A stretch of DNA of 58,375 nt from Nemertoderma westbladi (taxonomy: Eukaryota > Xenacoelomorpha > Nemertodermatida > Nemertodermatidae), in contig JAUCBJ010003955.1 of the NCBI GenBank assembly GCA_032718475.1, positions 1 through 58,375 of the forward strand, written 5' to 3'. Below, piece after piece: positions 12,787-26,399 of this stretch. The notes beneath the pieces are model-generated. The model searched no databases. It had not been told where the DNA came from and saw only the letters and a program-made list of their open reading frames with translations. The position numbers were made by a program, and so were the translations under genes. The stretch's first letter is position 1. Each line of letters starts with the position of its first letter.

Positions 12787-15700
12787 TCAACAACCCTCGC
12801 ACTTTGTCTGAGTGCCGGGAATATGGTGAACGGCCTCCACAACCCTCGCACTTTTTCTGAGTGCTGGGAATATGGTGAACGGCCTCAACAATCCTGCACT
12901 TTGTCTGATTTCTGGGAATATGGTGAACGGCCTCAACAACCCTCGCACTTTGCCTGAGTGCTGGGAACTTGGTGAACGGCCTCCCTCAACCCTGGCACTT
13001 TGCCTGAGTGCTGGGAATATGGTGAACGGCCTCAACAACCCTCGCACTTTTTCTGAGTGCCGGGAATATGGTGAACGGCCTTCACAACCCTCAAACTTTG
13101 TCTGAGTACTGGGAATATGGTGAACGGCCTTCACAACCCTCGCACGTTGTCTGAGTGCAGGGGATATGGTGAACGGCCTCAACAACCCTCGCACTTTGTC
13201 TGAGTGCCGGGAATATGGTGAACGGCCCCAACAACCCTCGCACTTTGTCTGAGTGCCGGGAATATGGTGAACGGCCTCAACAACCCTCGCACTTTGTCTG
13301 AGTGCCGGGAATATGGTGAACGGCCTCAACAACCCTCGCACTTTGTCTGAGTGCTGGGAATATGGTGAACGGCCTCAACAACCCTCGCAGTTTGTCTGAG
13401 TGCCGGGAATATGGTGAACGGCCTCAACAACCCTCGCACTTTGTCTGATTTCTGGGAATATGGTGAACGGCCTCCACAACCCTCGCACTTTGTCTGATTT
13501 CTGGGAATATGGTGAACGGCCTCCACAACCCTCGCACTTTGTCTGAGTGCCGGGAATATGGTGAACGGCCTCCCACAACCCTCACACTTTGTCAGAGTGC
13601 TGGGAATATGGTGAACGGCCTTCACAACCCTCACACGTTGTGTGAATGCAGGGGATATGGTGAACGGCCTCGACAACCCTCGCACTTTGTCTGAGTGCCG
13701 GGAATATGGTGAACGGCCTTCACAACCCTCGCACGTTGTCTGAGTGCAGGGGATATGGTGAACGGCCTTCACAACCCTCGCACGTTGTCTGAGTGCAGGG
13801 GATATGGTGAACGGCCTCAACAGCCCTCGCACTTTGTCTGAGTGCCGGGAATATGGTGAACGGCCTCAACAACCCTCGCACTTTGTCCGAGTGCTGGGAA
13901 TATGGTGAAAGGCCTTCACAACCCTCGCACTTTTTCTGAGTGCTGGGAATATGGTGAACGGCCTCAACAACCCTCGCACTTTGTCTGAGTGCCGGGAATA
14001 TGGTGAACGGCCTCAACAACCCTCGCACTTTGTCTGAGTGCTGGGAATATGGTGAACGGCCTCAACAACCCTCGCACTTTTTCTGAGTGCCGGGAATATG
14101 GTGAACGGCCTCAACAACCCTCGCACTTTGTCTGAGTGCCGGGAATTTGGTGAACGGTCTCAACAACCCTCGCACTTTGTCTGAGTGCCGGGAATATGGT
14201 GAACGGCCTCAACAACCCTCGCACTTTGTCTGATTTCTGGGAATATGGTGAACGGCCTCAACAACCCTCGCACTTTTTCTGAGTGCTGGGAATATGGTGA
14301 ACGGCCTCAACAACCCTCGCACTTTGTCTGAGTGCTGGGAATATGGTGAACGGCCTCAACAACCCTCGCACTTTTTCTGAGTGCCGGGAATATGGTGAAC
14401 GGCCTCAACAACCCTCGCACTTTGTCTGAGTGCCGGGAATTTGGTGAACGGTCTCAACAACCCTCGCACTTTGTCTGAGTGCCGGGAATATGGTGAACGG
14501 CCTCAACAACCCTCGCACTTTGTCTGATTTCTGGGAATATGGTGAACGGCCTCAACAACCCTCGCACTTTTTCTGAGTGCCGGGAATATGGTGAACAGCC
14601 TTCACAACCCTCACACGTTGTGTGAATGCAGGGGATATGGTGAACGGCCTCGACAACCCTCGCACTTTGTCTGAGTGCCGGGAATATGGTGAACGGCCTT
14701 CACAACCCTCACACGTTGTGTGAATGCAGGGGATATGGTGAACGGCCTCGACAACCCTCGCACTTTGTCTGAGTGCCGGGAATATGGTGAACGGCCTTCA
14801 CAACCCTCGCACGTTGTCTGAGTGCAGGGGATATGGTGAACGGCCTTCACAACCCTCGCACGTTGTCTGAGTGCAGGGGATATGGTGAACGGCCTCAACA
14901 GCCCTCGCACTTTGTCTGAGTGCCGGGAATATGGTGAACGGCCTCAACAACCCTCGCACTTTGTCTGAGTGCTGGGAATATGGTGAACGGCCTCAACAAC
15001 CCTCGCACTTTGTCTGAGTGCCGGGAATATGGTGAACGGCCTCCACAACCCTCGCACTTTTTCTGAGTGCTGGGAATATGGTGAACGGCCTCAACAACCC
15101 TCGCACTTTGTCTGAGTGCCGGGAATAAGGTGAACGGCCTCAACAATCCTCGCACTTTGTCTGATTTCTGGGAATATGGTGAACGGCCTCAACAACCCTC
15201 GCACTTTTTCTGAGTGCCGGGAATATGGTGAACGGCCTCAACAACCCTCGCACTTTGTCTGAGTGCCGGGAATTTGGTGAACGGTCTCAACAACCCTCGC
15301 ACTTTGTCTGAGTGCCGGGAATATGGTGAACGGCCTCAACAACCCTCGCACTTTGTCTGAGTGCCGGGAATTTGGTGAACGGTCTCAACAACCCTCGCAC
15401 TTTGTCTGAGTGCCGGGAATATGGTGAACGGCCTCAACAACCCTCGCACTTTGTCTGATTTCTGGGAATATGGTGAACGGCCTCCACAACCCTCGCACTT
15501 TTTCTGAGTGCTGGGAATATGGTGAACGGCCTCAACAATCCTGCACTTTGTCTGATTTCTGGGAATATGGTGAACGGCCTCAACAACCCTCGCACTTTGC
15601 CTGAGTGCTGGGAACTTGGTGAACGGCCTCCCTCAACCCTGGCACTTTGCCTGAGTGCTGGGAATATGGTGAACGGCCTCAACAACCCTCGCACTTTTTC

Positions 15701-16700
15701 TGAGTGCCGGGAATATGGTGAACGGCCTTCACAACCCTCAAACTTTGTCTGAGTACTGGGAATATGGTGAACGGCCTTCACAACCCTCGCACGTTGTCTG
15801 AGTGCAGGGGATATGGTGAACGGCCTCAACAACCCTCGCACTTTGTCTGAGTGCCGGGAATATGGTGAACGGCCCCAACAACCCTCGCACTTTGTCTGAG
15901 TGCCGGGAATATGGTGAACGGCCTCAACAACCCTCGCACTTTGTCTGAGTGCCGGGAATATGGTGAACGGCCTCAACAACCCTCGCACTTTGTCTGAGTG
16001 CTGGGAATATGGTGAACGGCCTCAACAACCCTCGCAGTTTGTCTGAGTGCCGGGAATATGGTGAACGGCCTCAACAACCCTCGCACTTTGTCTGATTTCT
16101 GGGAATATGGTGAACGGCCTCCACAACCCTCGCACTTTGTCTGATTTCTGGGAATATGGTGAACGGCCTCCACAACCCTCGCACTTTGTCTGAGTGCCGG
16201 GAATATGGTGAACGGCCTCCCACAACCCTCACACTTTGTCAGAGTGCTGGGAATATGGTGAACGGCCTTCACAACCCTCACACGTTGTGTGAATGCAGGG
16301 GATATGGTGAACGGCCTCGACAACCCTCGCACTTTGTCTGAGTGCCGGGAATATGGTGAACGGCCTTCACAACCCTCGCACGTTGTCTGAGTGCAGGGGA
16401 TATGGTGAACGGCCTTCACAACCCTCGCACGTTGTCTGAGTGCAGGGGATATGGTGAACGGCCTCAACAGCCCTCGCACTTTGTCTGAGTGCCGGGAATA
16501 TGGTGAACGGCCTCAACAACCCTCGCACTTTGTCCGAGTGCTGGGAATATGGTGAAAGGCCTTCACAACCCTCGCACTTTTTCTGAGTGCTGGGAATATG
16601 GTGAACGGCCTCAACAACCCTCGCACTTTGTCTGAGTGCCGGGAATATGGTGAACGGCCTCAACAACCCTCGCACTTTGTCTGAGTGCTGGGAATATGGT
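12787..16700. repeat. Higher-order duplication in the array, offset 2647 bp
   Basis: The succession of unit variants from about 12840 to 13990 recurs at about 15487-16640. The shift of 2647 bases equals 54 units plus one base. Rare variants, such as the gaacttggtg unit near 12965/15612 and the ggccccaaca unit near 13225/15872, recur in the same order. This is a segmental copy, not chance similarity. Confidence 0.9.
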
Positions 16701-17019
16701 GAACGGCCTCAACAACCCTCGCACTTTGTCTGAGTGCCGGGAATATGGTGAACGGCCTCCACAACCCTCGCACTTTGTCTGAGTGCTGGGAATATGGTGA
16801 ACGGCCTCAACAACCCTCGCACTTTGTCTGAGTGCAGGGGATATGGTGAACGGCCTCAACAGCCCTCGCACTTTGTCTGAGTGCCGGGAATATGGTGAAC
16901 GGCCTCAACAACCCTCGCACTTTGTCTGAGTGCTGGGAATATGGTGAACGGCCTCAACAACCCTCGCACTTTTTCTGAGTGCTGGGAATATGGTGAACGG
17001 CCTCAACAACCCTCGCACT

Positions 17020-20000
17020 TTGTCTGAGTGCTGGGAATATGGTGAACGGCCTCAACAACCCTCGCACTTTTTCTGAGTGCCGGGAATATGGTGAACGGCC
17101 TCAACAACCCTCGCACTTTGTCTGAGTGCCGGGAATTTGGTGAACGGTCTCAACAACCCTCGCACTTTGTCTGAGTGCCGGGAATATGGTGAACGGCCTC
17201 AACAACCCTCGCACTTTGTCTGATTTCTGGGAATATGGTGAACGGCCTCAACAACCCTCGCACTTTTTCTGAGTGCTGGGAATATGGTGAACGGCCTCAA
17301 CAACCCTCGCACTTTGTCTGAGTGCTGGGAATATGGTGAACGGCCTCAACAACCCTCGCACTTTTTCTGAGTGCCGGGAATATGGTGAACGGCCTCAACA
17401 ACCCTCGCACTTTGTCTGAGTGCCGGGAATTTGGTGAACGGTCTCAACAACCCTCGCACTTTGTCTGAGTGCCGGGAATATGGTGAACGGCCTCAACAAC
17501 CCTCGCACTTTGTCTGATTTCTGGGAATATGGTGAACGGCCTCAACAACCCTCGCACTTTTTCTGAGTGCCGGGAATATGGTGAACAGCCTTCACAACCC
17601 TCACACGTTGTGTGAATGCAGGGGATATGGTGAACGGCCTCGACAACCCTCGCACTTTGTCTGAGTGCCGGGAATATGGTGAACGGCCTTCACAACCCTC
17701 ACACGTTGTGTGAATGCAGGGGATATGGTGAACGGCCTCGACAACCCTCGCACTTTGTCTGAGTGCCGGGAATATGGTGAACGGCCTTCACAACCCTCGC
17801 ACGTTGTCTGAGTGCAGGGGATATGGTGAACGGCCTTCACAACCCTCGCACGTTGTCTGAGTGCAGGGGATATGGTGAACGGCCTCAACAGCCCTCGCAC
17901 TTTGTCTGAGTGCCGGGAATATGGTGAACGGCCTCAACAACCCTCGCACTTTGTCTGAGTGCTGGGAATATGGTGAACGGCCTCAACAACCCTCGCACTT
18001 TGTCTGAGTGCCGGGAATATGGTGAACGGCCTCCACAACCCTCGCACTTTTTCTGAGTGCTGGGAATATGGTGAACGGCCTCAACAACCCTCGCACTTTG
18101 TCTGAGTGCCGGGAATAAGGTGAACGGCCTCAACAATCCTCGCACTTTGTCTGATTTCTGGGAATATGGTGAACGGCCTCAACAACCCTCGCACTTTTTC
18201 TGAGTGCCGGGAATATGGTGAACGGCCTCAACAACCCTCGCACTTTGTCTGAGTGCCGGGAATTTGGTGAACGGTCTCAACAACCCTCGCACTTCGTCTG
18301 AGTGCCGGGAATATGGTGAACGGCCTCAACAACCCTCGCACTTTGTCTGATTTCTGGGAATATGGTGAACGGCCTCAACAACCCTCGCACTTTTTCTGAG
18401 TGCCGGGAATATGGTGAACGGCCTCAACAACCCTCGCACTTTGTCTGAGTGCCGGGAATATGGTGAACGGCCTCAACAACCCTCGCACTTTGTCTGAGTG
18501 CCGGGAATATGGTGAACGGCCCCCACAACCCTCAAACTTTGTCTGAGTGCCGGGAATATGGTGAACCGCCTCAACAACCCTCGCACTTTGTCTGAGTACC
18601 GGGAATATGGTGAACGGCCTCCCTCAACCCTCGTACTTTGTCTGAGTACTGGGAATATGGTGAACCGCCTCCACAACCCTCAACCTTTGTCTGAGTACTG
18701 GGAATATGGTGAACGGCCTCCACAACCCTCACACTTTGCCTGAGTGCTGGGAATATGGTGAACGGCCTCAACAACCCTCGCACTTTTTCTGAGTGCCGGG
18801 AATATGGTGAACGGCCTTCACAACCCTCAAACTTTGTCTGAGTACTGGGAATATGGTGAACGGCCTTCTCAACCCTCGCACTTTGTCTGAGTGCCGGGAA
18901 TATGGTGAACGGCCTCAACAACCCTCGCACTTTTTCTGAGTGCCGGGAATATGGTGAACGGCCTTCACAACCCTCAAACTTTGTCTGAGTACTGGGAATA
19001 TGGTGAAAGGCCTCCCTCAACCCTCGCACTTTGTCAGAGTGCTGGGAATATGGTGAACGGCCTCCACAACCCTCGCACTTTGTCTTAGTGCCGGGAATAT
19101 GGTGAGCCGCCTCCACAACCCTCAAACTTTGTCTGAGTACTGGGAATATGGTGAACGGCCTTCTCAACCCTCGCACTTTGTCTGAGTGCCGGGAATATGG
19201 TGAACGGCCTCAACAACCCTCGCACTTTGTCAGAGTGCTGGGAATATCGTGAACGGCCTCCACAACCCTCGCACTTTTTCTGAGTGCCGGGAATATGGTG
19301 AACGGCCTCCACAACCCTCGCACTTTGTCTGAGTGCTGGGAAAATGGTGAACGGCCTCAACAACCCTCGCACTTTGTCTGAGTGCCGGGAATATGGTGAA
19401 CGGCCCCCACAACCCTCAAACTTTGTCTGAGTGCTGGGAATATGGTGAACGGCCTCAACAATCCTGCACTTTGTCTGATTTCTGGGAAAATGGTGAACGG
19501 CCTCAACAACCCTCGCACTTTGTCTGAGTGCCGGGAATATGGTGAACGGCCTCAACAACCCTCGCACTTTGTCTGAGTGCCGGGAATATGGTGAACAACC
19601 TCCACAACCCTCGCACTTTTTCTTAGTGCTGGGAATATGCTGAACGGCCTCCACAACCCTCGCACTTTGTCTGAGTGCTGGGAAAATGGTGAACGGCCTC
19701 AACAACCCTCGCACTTTGTCTGAGTGCCGGGAATATGGTGAACGGCCTCAACAACCCTCGCACTTTGCCTGAGTGCCGGGAATATGGTGAACGGCCTCCA
19801 CAACCCTCGCACTTTTTCTGAGTGCTGGGAATATGGTGAACGGCCTCAACAACCCTCGCACTTTGTCTGAGTGCCGGGAATATGGTGAACGGCCTCAACA
19901 ACCCTCGCACTTTGTCTGAGTGCTGGGAATATGGTGAACGGCCTCAACAACCCTCGCACTTTTTCTGAGTGCCGGGAATATGGTGAACGGCCTCAACAAC

Positions 20001-22803
20001 CCTCGCACTTTGTCTGAGTGCCGGGAATTTGGTGAACGGTCTCAACAACCCTCGCACTTTGTCTGAGTGCCGGGAATATGGTGAACGGCCTCAACAACCC
20101 TCGCACTTTGTCTGATTTCTGGGAATATGGTGAACGGCCTCAACAACCCTCGCACTTTTTCTGAGTGCTGGGAATATGGTGAACGGCCTCAACAACCCTC
20201 GCACTTTGTCTGAGTGCTGGGAATATGGTGAACGGCCTCAACAACCCTCGCACTTTTTCTGAGTGCCGGGAATATGGTGAACAGCCTCAACAACCCTCGC
20301 ACTTTGTCTGAGTGCCGGGAATTTGGTGAACGGTCTCAACAACCCTCGCACTTTGTCTGAGTGCCGGGAATATGGTGAACGGCCTCAACAACCCTCGCAC
20401 TTTGTCTGATTTCTGGGAATATGGTGAACGGCCTCAACAACCCTCGCACTTTTTCTGAGTGCCGGGAATATGGTGAACGGCCTTCACAACCCTCACACGT
20501 TGTGTGAATGCAGGGGATATGGTGAACGGCCTCGACAACCCTCGCACTTTGTCTGAGTGCCGGGAATATGGTGAACGGCCTTCACAACCCTCACACGTTG
20601 TGTGAATGCAGGGGATATGGTGAACGGCCTCGACAACCCTCGCACTTTGTCTGAGTGCCGGGAATATGGTGAACGGCCTTCACAACCCTCGCACGTTGTC
20701 TGAGTGCAGGGGATATGGTGAACGGCCTTCACAACCCTCGCACGTTGTCTGAGTGCAGGGGATATGGTGAACGGCCTCAACAGCCCTCGCACTTTGTCTG
20801 AGTGCCGGGAATATGGTGAACGGCCTCAACAACCCTCGCACTTTGTCTGAGTGCTGGGAATATGGTGAACGGCCTCAACAACCCTCGCACTTTGTCTGAG
20901 TGCCGGGAATATGGTGAACGGCCTCCACAACCCTCGCACTTTTTCTGAGTGCTGGGAATATGGTGAACGGCCTCAACAACCCTCGCACTTTGTCTGAGTG
21001 CCGGGAATAAGGTGAACGGCCTCAACAATCCTCGCACTTTGTCTGATTTCTGGGAATATGGTGAACGGCCTCAACAACCCTCGCACTTTTTCTGAGTGCC
21101 GGGAATATGGTGAACGGCCTCAACAACCCTCGCACTTTGTCTGAGTGCCGGGAATTTGGTGAACGGTCTCAACAACCCTCGCACTTTGTCTGAGTGCCGG
21201 GAATATGGTGAACGGCCTCAACAACCCTCGCACTTTGTCTGATTTCTGGGAATATGGTGAACGGCCTCAACAACCCTCGCACTTTTTCTGAGTGCCGGGA
21301 ATATGGTGAACGGCCTCAACAACCCTCGCACTTTGTCTGAGTGCCGGGAATATGGTGAACGGCCTCAACAACCCTCGCACTTTGTCTGAGTGCCGGGAAT
21401 ATGGTGAACGGCCCCCACAACCCTCAAACTTTGTCTGAGTGCCGGGAATATGGTGAACCGCCTCAACAACCCTCGCACTTTGTCTGAGTACCGGGAATAT
21501 GGTGAACGGCCTCCCTCAACCCTCGTACTTTGTCTGAGTACTGGGAATATGGTGAACCGCCTCCACAACCCTCAACCTTTGTCTGAGTACTGGGAATATG
21601 GTGAACGGCCTCCACAACCCTCACACTTTGCCTGAGTGCTGGGAATATGGTGAACGGCCTCAACAACCCTCGCACTTTTTCTGAGTGCCGGGAATATGGT
21701 GAACGGCCTTCACAACCCTCAAACTTTGTCTGAGTACTGGGAATATGGTGAACGGCCTTCTCAACCCTCGCACTTTGTCTGAGTGCCGGGAATATGGTGA
21801 ACGGCCTCAACAACCCTCGCACTTTTTCTGAGTGCCGGGAATATGGTGAACGGCCTTCACAACCCTCAAACTTTGTCTGAGTACTGGGAATATGGTGAAA
21901 GGCCTCCCTCAACCCTCGCACTTTGTCAGAGTGCTGGGAATATGGTGAACGGCCTCCACAACCCTCGCACTTTGTCTTAGTGCCGGGAATATGGTGAGCC
22001 GCCTCCACAACCCTCAAACTTTGTCTGAGTACTGGGAATATGGTGAACGGCCTTCTCAACCCTCGCACTTTGTCTGAGTGCCGGGAATATGGTGAACGAC
22101 CTCAACAACCCTCGCACTTTGTCAGAGTGCTGGGAATATCGTGAACGGCCTCCACAACCCTCGCACTTTTTCTGAGTGCTGGGAATATGGTGAACGGCCT
22201 CCACAACCCTCGCACTTTGTCTGAGTGCTGGGAAAATGGTGAACGGCCTCAACAACCCTCGCACTTTGTCTGAGTGCCGGGAATATGGTGAACGGCCCCC
22301 ACAACCCTCAAACTTTGTCTGAGTGCTGGGAATATGGTGAACGGCCTCAACAATCCTGCACTTTGTCTGATTTCTGGGAAAATGGTGAACGGCCTCAACA
22401 ACCCTCGCACTTTGTCTGAGTGCCGGGAATATGGTGAACGGCCTCAACAACCCTCGCACTTTGTCTGAGTGCCGGGAATATGGTGAACAACCTCCACAAC
22501 CCTCGCACTTTTTCTTAGTGCTGGGAATATGCTGAACGGCCTCCACAACCCTCGCACTTTGTCTGAGTGCTGGGAAAATGGTGAACGGCCTCAACAACCC
22601 TCGCACTTTGTCTGAGTGCCGGGAATATGGTGAACGGCCTCAACAACCCTCGCACTTTGCCTGAGTGCCGGGAATATGGTGAACGGCCTCCACAACCCTC
22701 GCACTTTTTCTGAGTGCTGGGAATATGGTGAACGGCCTCCACAACCCTCGCACTTTGTCTGAGTGCCGGGAATATGGTGAACGGCCTCCACAACCCTCGC
22801 ACT
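17020..22803. repeat. Higher-order tandem duplication in the array, 2892-bp period
   Basis: Blocks at about 17020-19911 and 19912-22803 are consecutive near-identical copies 2892 bases long (59 units plus one base). Rare variants recur in register, for example gtgagccgcc at 19103/21995 and gggaatatcgtgaacgg at 19241/22133. A third, partial copy of the first half lies at about 14030-15350 (offset 2990). The few differences between the copies imply a young duplication. Confidence 0.9.
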
Positions 22804-22955
22804 TTTTCTGAGTGCTGGGAATATGGTGAACGGCCTCCAGAACCCTCGCACTTTGTCTGAGTGCCGGGAATATGGTGAACGGCCTCAACAACCCTCGCAC
22901 TTTGCCTGAGTGCTGGGAATGTGGTGAACGGCCTCCCTCAACCTTAGCACTTTGT

Positions 22956-23375
22956 TGGCAAACCGACTCGGCTGGACGAATCGATTCCTGAAGGCCAAGT
23001 TATCCTGTAGCTCACCGACGCCAAGGTGAGTTGCATCTCACCAGGTGCTCAGGTGGGTGCGTGGCTGGGTCGCCACCAATAATATCATATTCCTAGGTTA
23101 TTCCGGGTTTCTTTCCCGGATTCTTTGGTTTTGTAAATATTTGTACTTTAAATAAGCATTTACAATGGGAGTAACACAAATTTTGTTAAGTAAGTTATGA
23201 ATAATAGCAATAGGAAATTAGTAGCTTTACCTTCATAAAAAGGCCCATTGAATATCATGGTATGATCAGACACTACGGCTCTATAGTCTATGTAATATGT
23301 ATTCTCACAGTAGTATCTACACTGACTGTGCCTTAAGTTAATGAAGTAATTCTACTTGCTTATTGTTCATGATGT
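22956..23375. other. Intronic sequence right of the array
   Basis: No gene or clear repeat is recognised in this 420-base stretch. Confidence 0.5.
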
Positions 23376-23552
23376 GGGGCGAGCCACGAAGTGAGTGAGC
23401 CTTAGCGTAGTGGTACCATTAATCAACCTGTCGTTCTTGTTCAATTTTAAACGTTAATAACTCGGCCAATCTTTGATGAAATCTATCCAAACTTGGTACA
23501 CATGTTGTTTGGCAAAAGTTTAGAAATTTTCCAAGTTGAATTTCCGTGTGGC
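23376..23552 (+). repeat. Inverted repeat A, left arm
   Basis: Starts ggggcgagccacgaagtgag and continues into a block with acgttaataactcggccaat. The reverse complement, somewhat diverged, lies at 25495-25756, where the first 65 bases are present twice. Confidence 0.75.
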
Positions 23553-23899
23553 TTTCGAGAAGCTAAGATAATAGCAGTTAATTAGTTAATTAAGTTGATT
23601 ACGGTAAAAACACCATTTTCAACCTGCCTTTTAAAGGAAATTAATTGTTTTACAGTATAAGATTTAAATAATTATACTTAAAAATTATACAGATGTAATC
23701 CACATACGCCATTCTATTATAGTTTTTAATTAGTTCAAGTGATTTGCTTTAATAAATGTGTCTTTAATTGATCTAAACGTAATTAAACGGCACAATTATA
23801 GAGTACAAATTTAATCCTTCCCATTATTGGTCAAGTCTCTGCTGGTGTGGAGCTAGCTGCTGGGAGTTGTGGCTGTAGACTAACCAGAGAGGAATAGTA

Positions 23900-24290
23900 A
23901 CACGTTCGTGGGGCCTTCTCGCAGCACGAGGCCCAGTTATGAGATACAAATTAAAATTGAGCGACTGTATCACAAAATCAGTATTTGAGAAATTTAACCA
24001 CACCGCCAATCAATCAAAGAAAGGGGGACAGTACGTGTTCAGCCCTTTTAATCTGCACCCCCCCCCCACCCCCCCCACCCTTCCCACCTACCAATACATA
24101 ACCACAACATCTACCACCCACGGAAGGGTAGCACGAACTTATTTCCAATCGCACGTTCAATATGCAAAGCCAGGTGGTTTATAGGAATATAATAAACGCA
24201 GTACTCATTTTCATTATAAGCCTCGTTGCGTTCGTCCTGTTTTGTATTTAAATATATTTCCTAAACGCAGACTGACGATCTTTATAATGC
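23900..24290 (+). repeat. Inverted repeat B, left arm
   Basis: Starts at acacgttcgtggggccttct and includes a poly-C block near 24058-24080. Its reverse complement is at 26400-26790. Some internal text (aacgcagtact...cctcgttgcg) recurs a further time at about 26238-26378. Confidence 0.85.
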
Positions 24291-24299
24291 GTTAAATAG

Positions 24300-25490
24300 G
24301 CGAAGCCAGGTATGGTTTTGGTTTATAGGAATATAGTCTACGCAGCACTCGTCCTCATGAGCCCGAGTTATAGTTTGGCAATGTAGATGCAGCAGTTGCA
24401 CCCGACCAGCCGGAAACTCGGAGCTATAGGCCAGGCCTACTGCTTGTACAATGCGTGTCAATTTCAACACCGCTGGGCACTGGGTGATGGCAGAGTGAGA
24501 TTAAAAAACCGGATTATTTCATCCTCGGTTACGGTTAGTCCAGTTTGCCCATAGCGGCGGCAATACCTAAACTCGAGGTCAACAGACAGAGGCGGCCTTG
24601 GTCATTGGTGGTGAGTTGTTTGATTTCAATTCCAACACTTTTCTGGGCAGCTGGGTACACTCTGGTAGTGGGTACCTGAACTTAGAATGCCGGTCAGCTG
24701 GTTAGTCCGCATAACTTCCATTGTTGCAGTTGCCGAGTCGATGGATGGTTGGTAGGGGTAGGCCTATTGCTATTGTTGTATCTTGGCAGATTGGTATGTA
24801 CATCTACATCTGATTATACCAGTTGCCGGTGCTGTCGGTCGTACCAATATAGTCTTTAATTAACATATTTAACCGAGGCTTAACCTTAGATTTAACCTAA
24901 GAGCAGAAACCGTAAATGAAGAAATTAATTATCTTTCGTCGCTGACAAGCTGACAGGAACGTGGAAATGCGGTAGTGCTGTCGTAGTTCAGTACCATACC
25001 GCAGTACCGGGAGTTATGTAGTTGGCAGTTGCTACCGGTCCGGTTGTACAGTCTGACAGTAGTAGGGCAGTACGGTGGACGGTGCCAACGGACCCTCTAA
25101 ACTAATTCAGGACCGCAGGAAAGCAGTCCGCACTGCAATGTATGTCTAATTACTGAATTAGGGCCTACATAATTAGGATTAGTATACAGGATTAGAATAC
25201 AGAATTAGTATACGTGATCTATAATCACTGCACCGGTACTGCAGTACCAGTCAGCCAGTACCGTAAAACACCGAATACAGTATGTTATTGCAGTATTGTC
25301 TGATTGGAGGATTCCAGATTCAGGGATTGAGTATAGTACCGGTACAGGCCTCAATGCTATTACTGTAATTTCGTAATTTGCCAGAAACCCAGCTGATTTA
25401 GTCTCCTAGCAACCCACAGATGTCAAGCGTTATAATTTTGGATAAATAAATTTATTATAACTGTAAGACAGTTACACTGGTGCTGCATGA
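24300..25490. other. Sequence between inverted-repeat arms
   Basis: No transposase or other protein is supported here. From 24950 to 25340 the motif cagtacc/ggtac recurs many times without a fixed period. Confidence 0.5.
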
Positions 25491-25494
25491 AGGT

Positions 25495-25756
25495 CCCAAG
25501 CAAATTCAAGTTGGAAAATTTCTAAACTTTTGACAGACAATTTTCTACCAAGTTTGGTGCATTTCATAGAGGATTGATCGAGTTATTAACGTTCAAAATT
25601 GAACACTGCAAAAAAAGCGACAGAACGACAGGTTGATTAATGGTACCCCTACGCTAAGGCTCACTCACTTCGTGGCTCGCCCCACAGACCAACAGAACGA
25701 CAGGTTGATTAATGGTACCACTACGCCAAGGCTCACTCACTTCGTGGCTCGCCCCA
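25495..25756 (-). repeat. Inverted repeat A, right arm (outer part duplicated)
   Basis: Reverse complement of 23376-23552. The terminal section (acaggttgattaatggtacc to cttcgtggctcgcccca) appears at 25625-25687 and again at 25699-25756. Confidence 0.75.
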
Positions 25757-26399
25757 TAGGCAACCAGTATTGCTATTCCAGCCCAGACAGCATTCTTTAA
25801 ATCCAACATCCCAACATCCTTCCCGTATTCCAATTCCTATTGACTCTACTATAAATGTTGTATTGCTATCTCAGGTAAATGACAGATATAATAACATAAA
25901 TACTATCCATGGCATGGCTGTTGTAGGCTTCTGAAATAGTTTATTCCACAATGTATATGTCTGGTTATTTTTTAATTGAATTTTTGCAAAGTAGTAACAT
26001 TAATGTTCTTAAAAATAATATTATTATTTTATATGTAACCTAGGAAATTAGCTACATTTTTTCGGTGCAGCTTTAAGAGTGTACATTGATTTAATATTAT
26101 TTCAATACCCATATTACTACATCGGCATACGATGCGTTGGCGTTGTATCACACATCTCCACATATCACACATCTCCACATAGATGTATCAACAGTTACTC
26201 GCACAGTTTCGAAATTTCGCATAGTTATAACTGTATAAAGATCGTCAGTCTGCGTTTAGGAAAAATATTTTATGACAAAACAGGACAAGCGACGAGCGCA
26301 ACGAGCGCAACGAGGCATATAATGAAGACGAGTACTGCGTTGACTAAATTATTATATAAACCACCTGGCTTCACATATTGATCGCATCCCTAGTTATTA

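Larger units (their letters stand above)
10642..22955. repeat. 49-bp minisatellite/satellite array, about 250 units, 12.3 kb
   Basis: An uninterrupted head-to-tail array of a 49-base unit containing accctcgcactttgtctgag and gggaatatggtgaacggcct. Unit variants are defined by two variable spots. One is cctcaacaacc, cctccacaacc, ccttcacaacc or atcccacaacc. The other is gagtgccggg, gagtgctggg, gagtactggg, gatttctggg or gagtgcaggg. Variants are mixed, not sorted, except where kilobase blocks are duplicated. The left end starts abruptly after AT-rich sequence and the right end decays at about 22920-22955. Open reading frames here (up to 283 codons on the minus strand) are by-products of the periodicity. 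Confidence 0.97.

Noticed and set aside
12000-22900. Many long open frames (60-283 codons) on both strands in the array
   Set aside because: They are produced by the 49-base period. Their sequences are three-frame translations of the same unit, with starts and stops dictated by unit variants, and no conserved protein feature is present.
10642-22955. CRISPR-like array
   Set aside because: There are no unique spacers. The whole 49-base unit repeats head to tail and the context is a eukaryotic intron.
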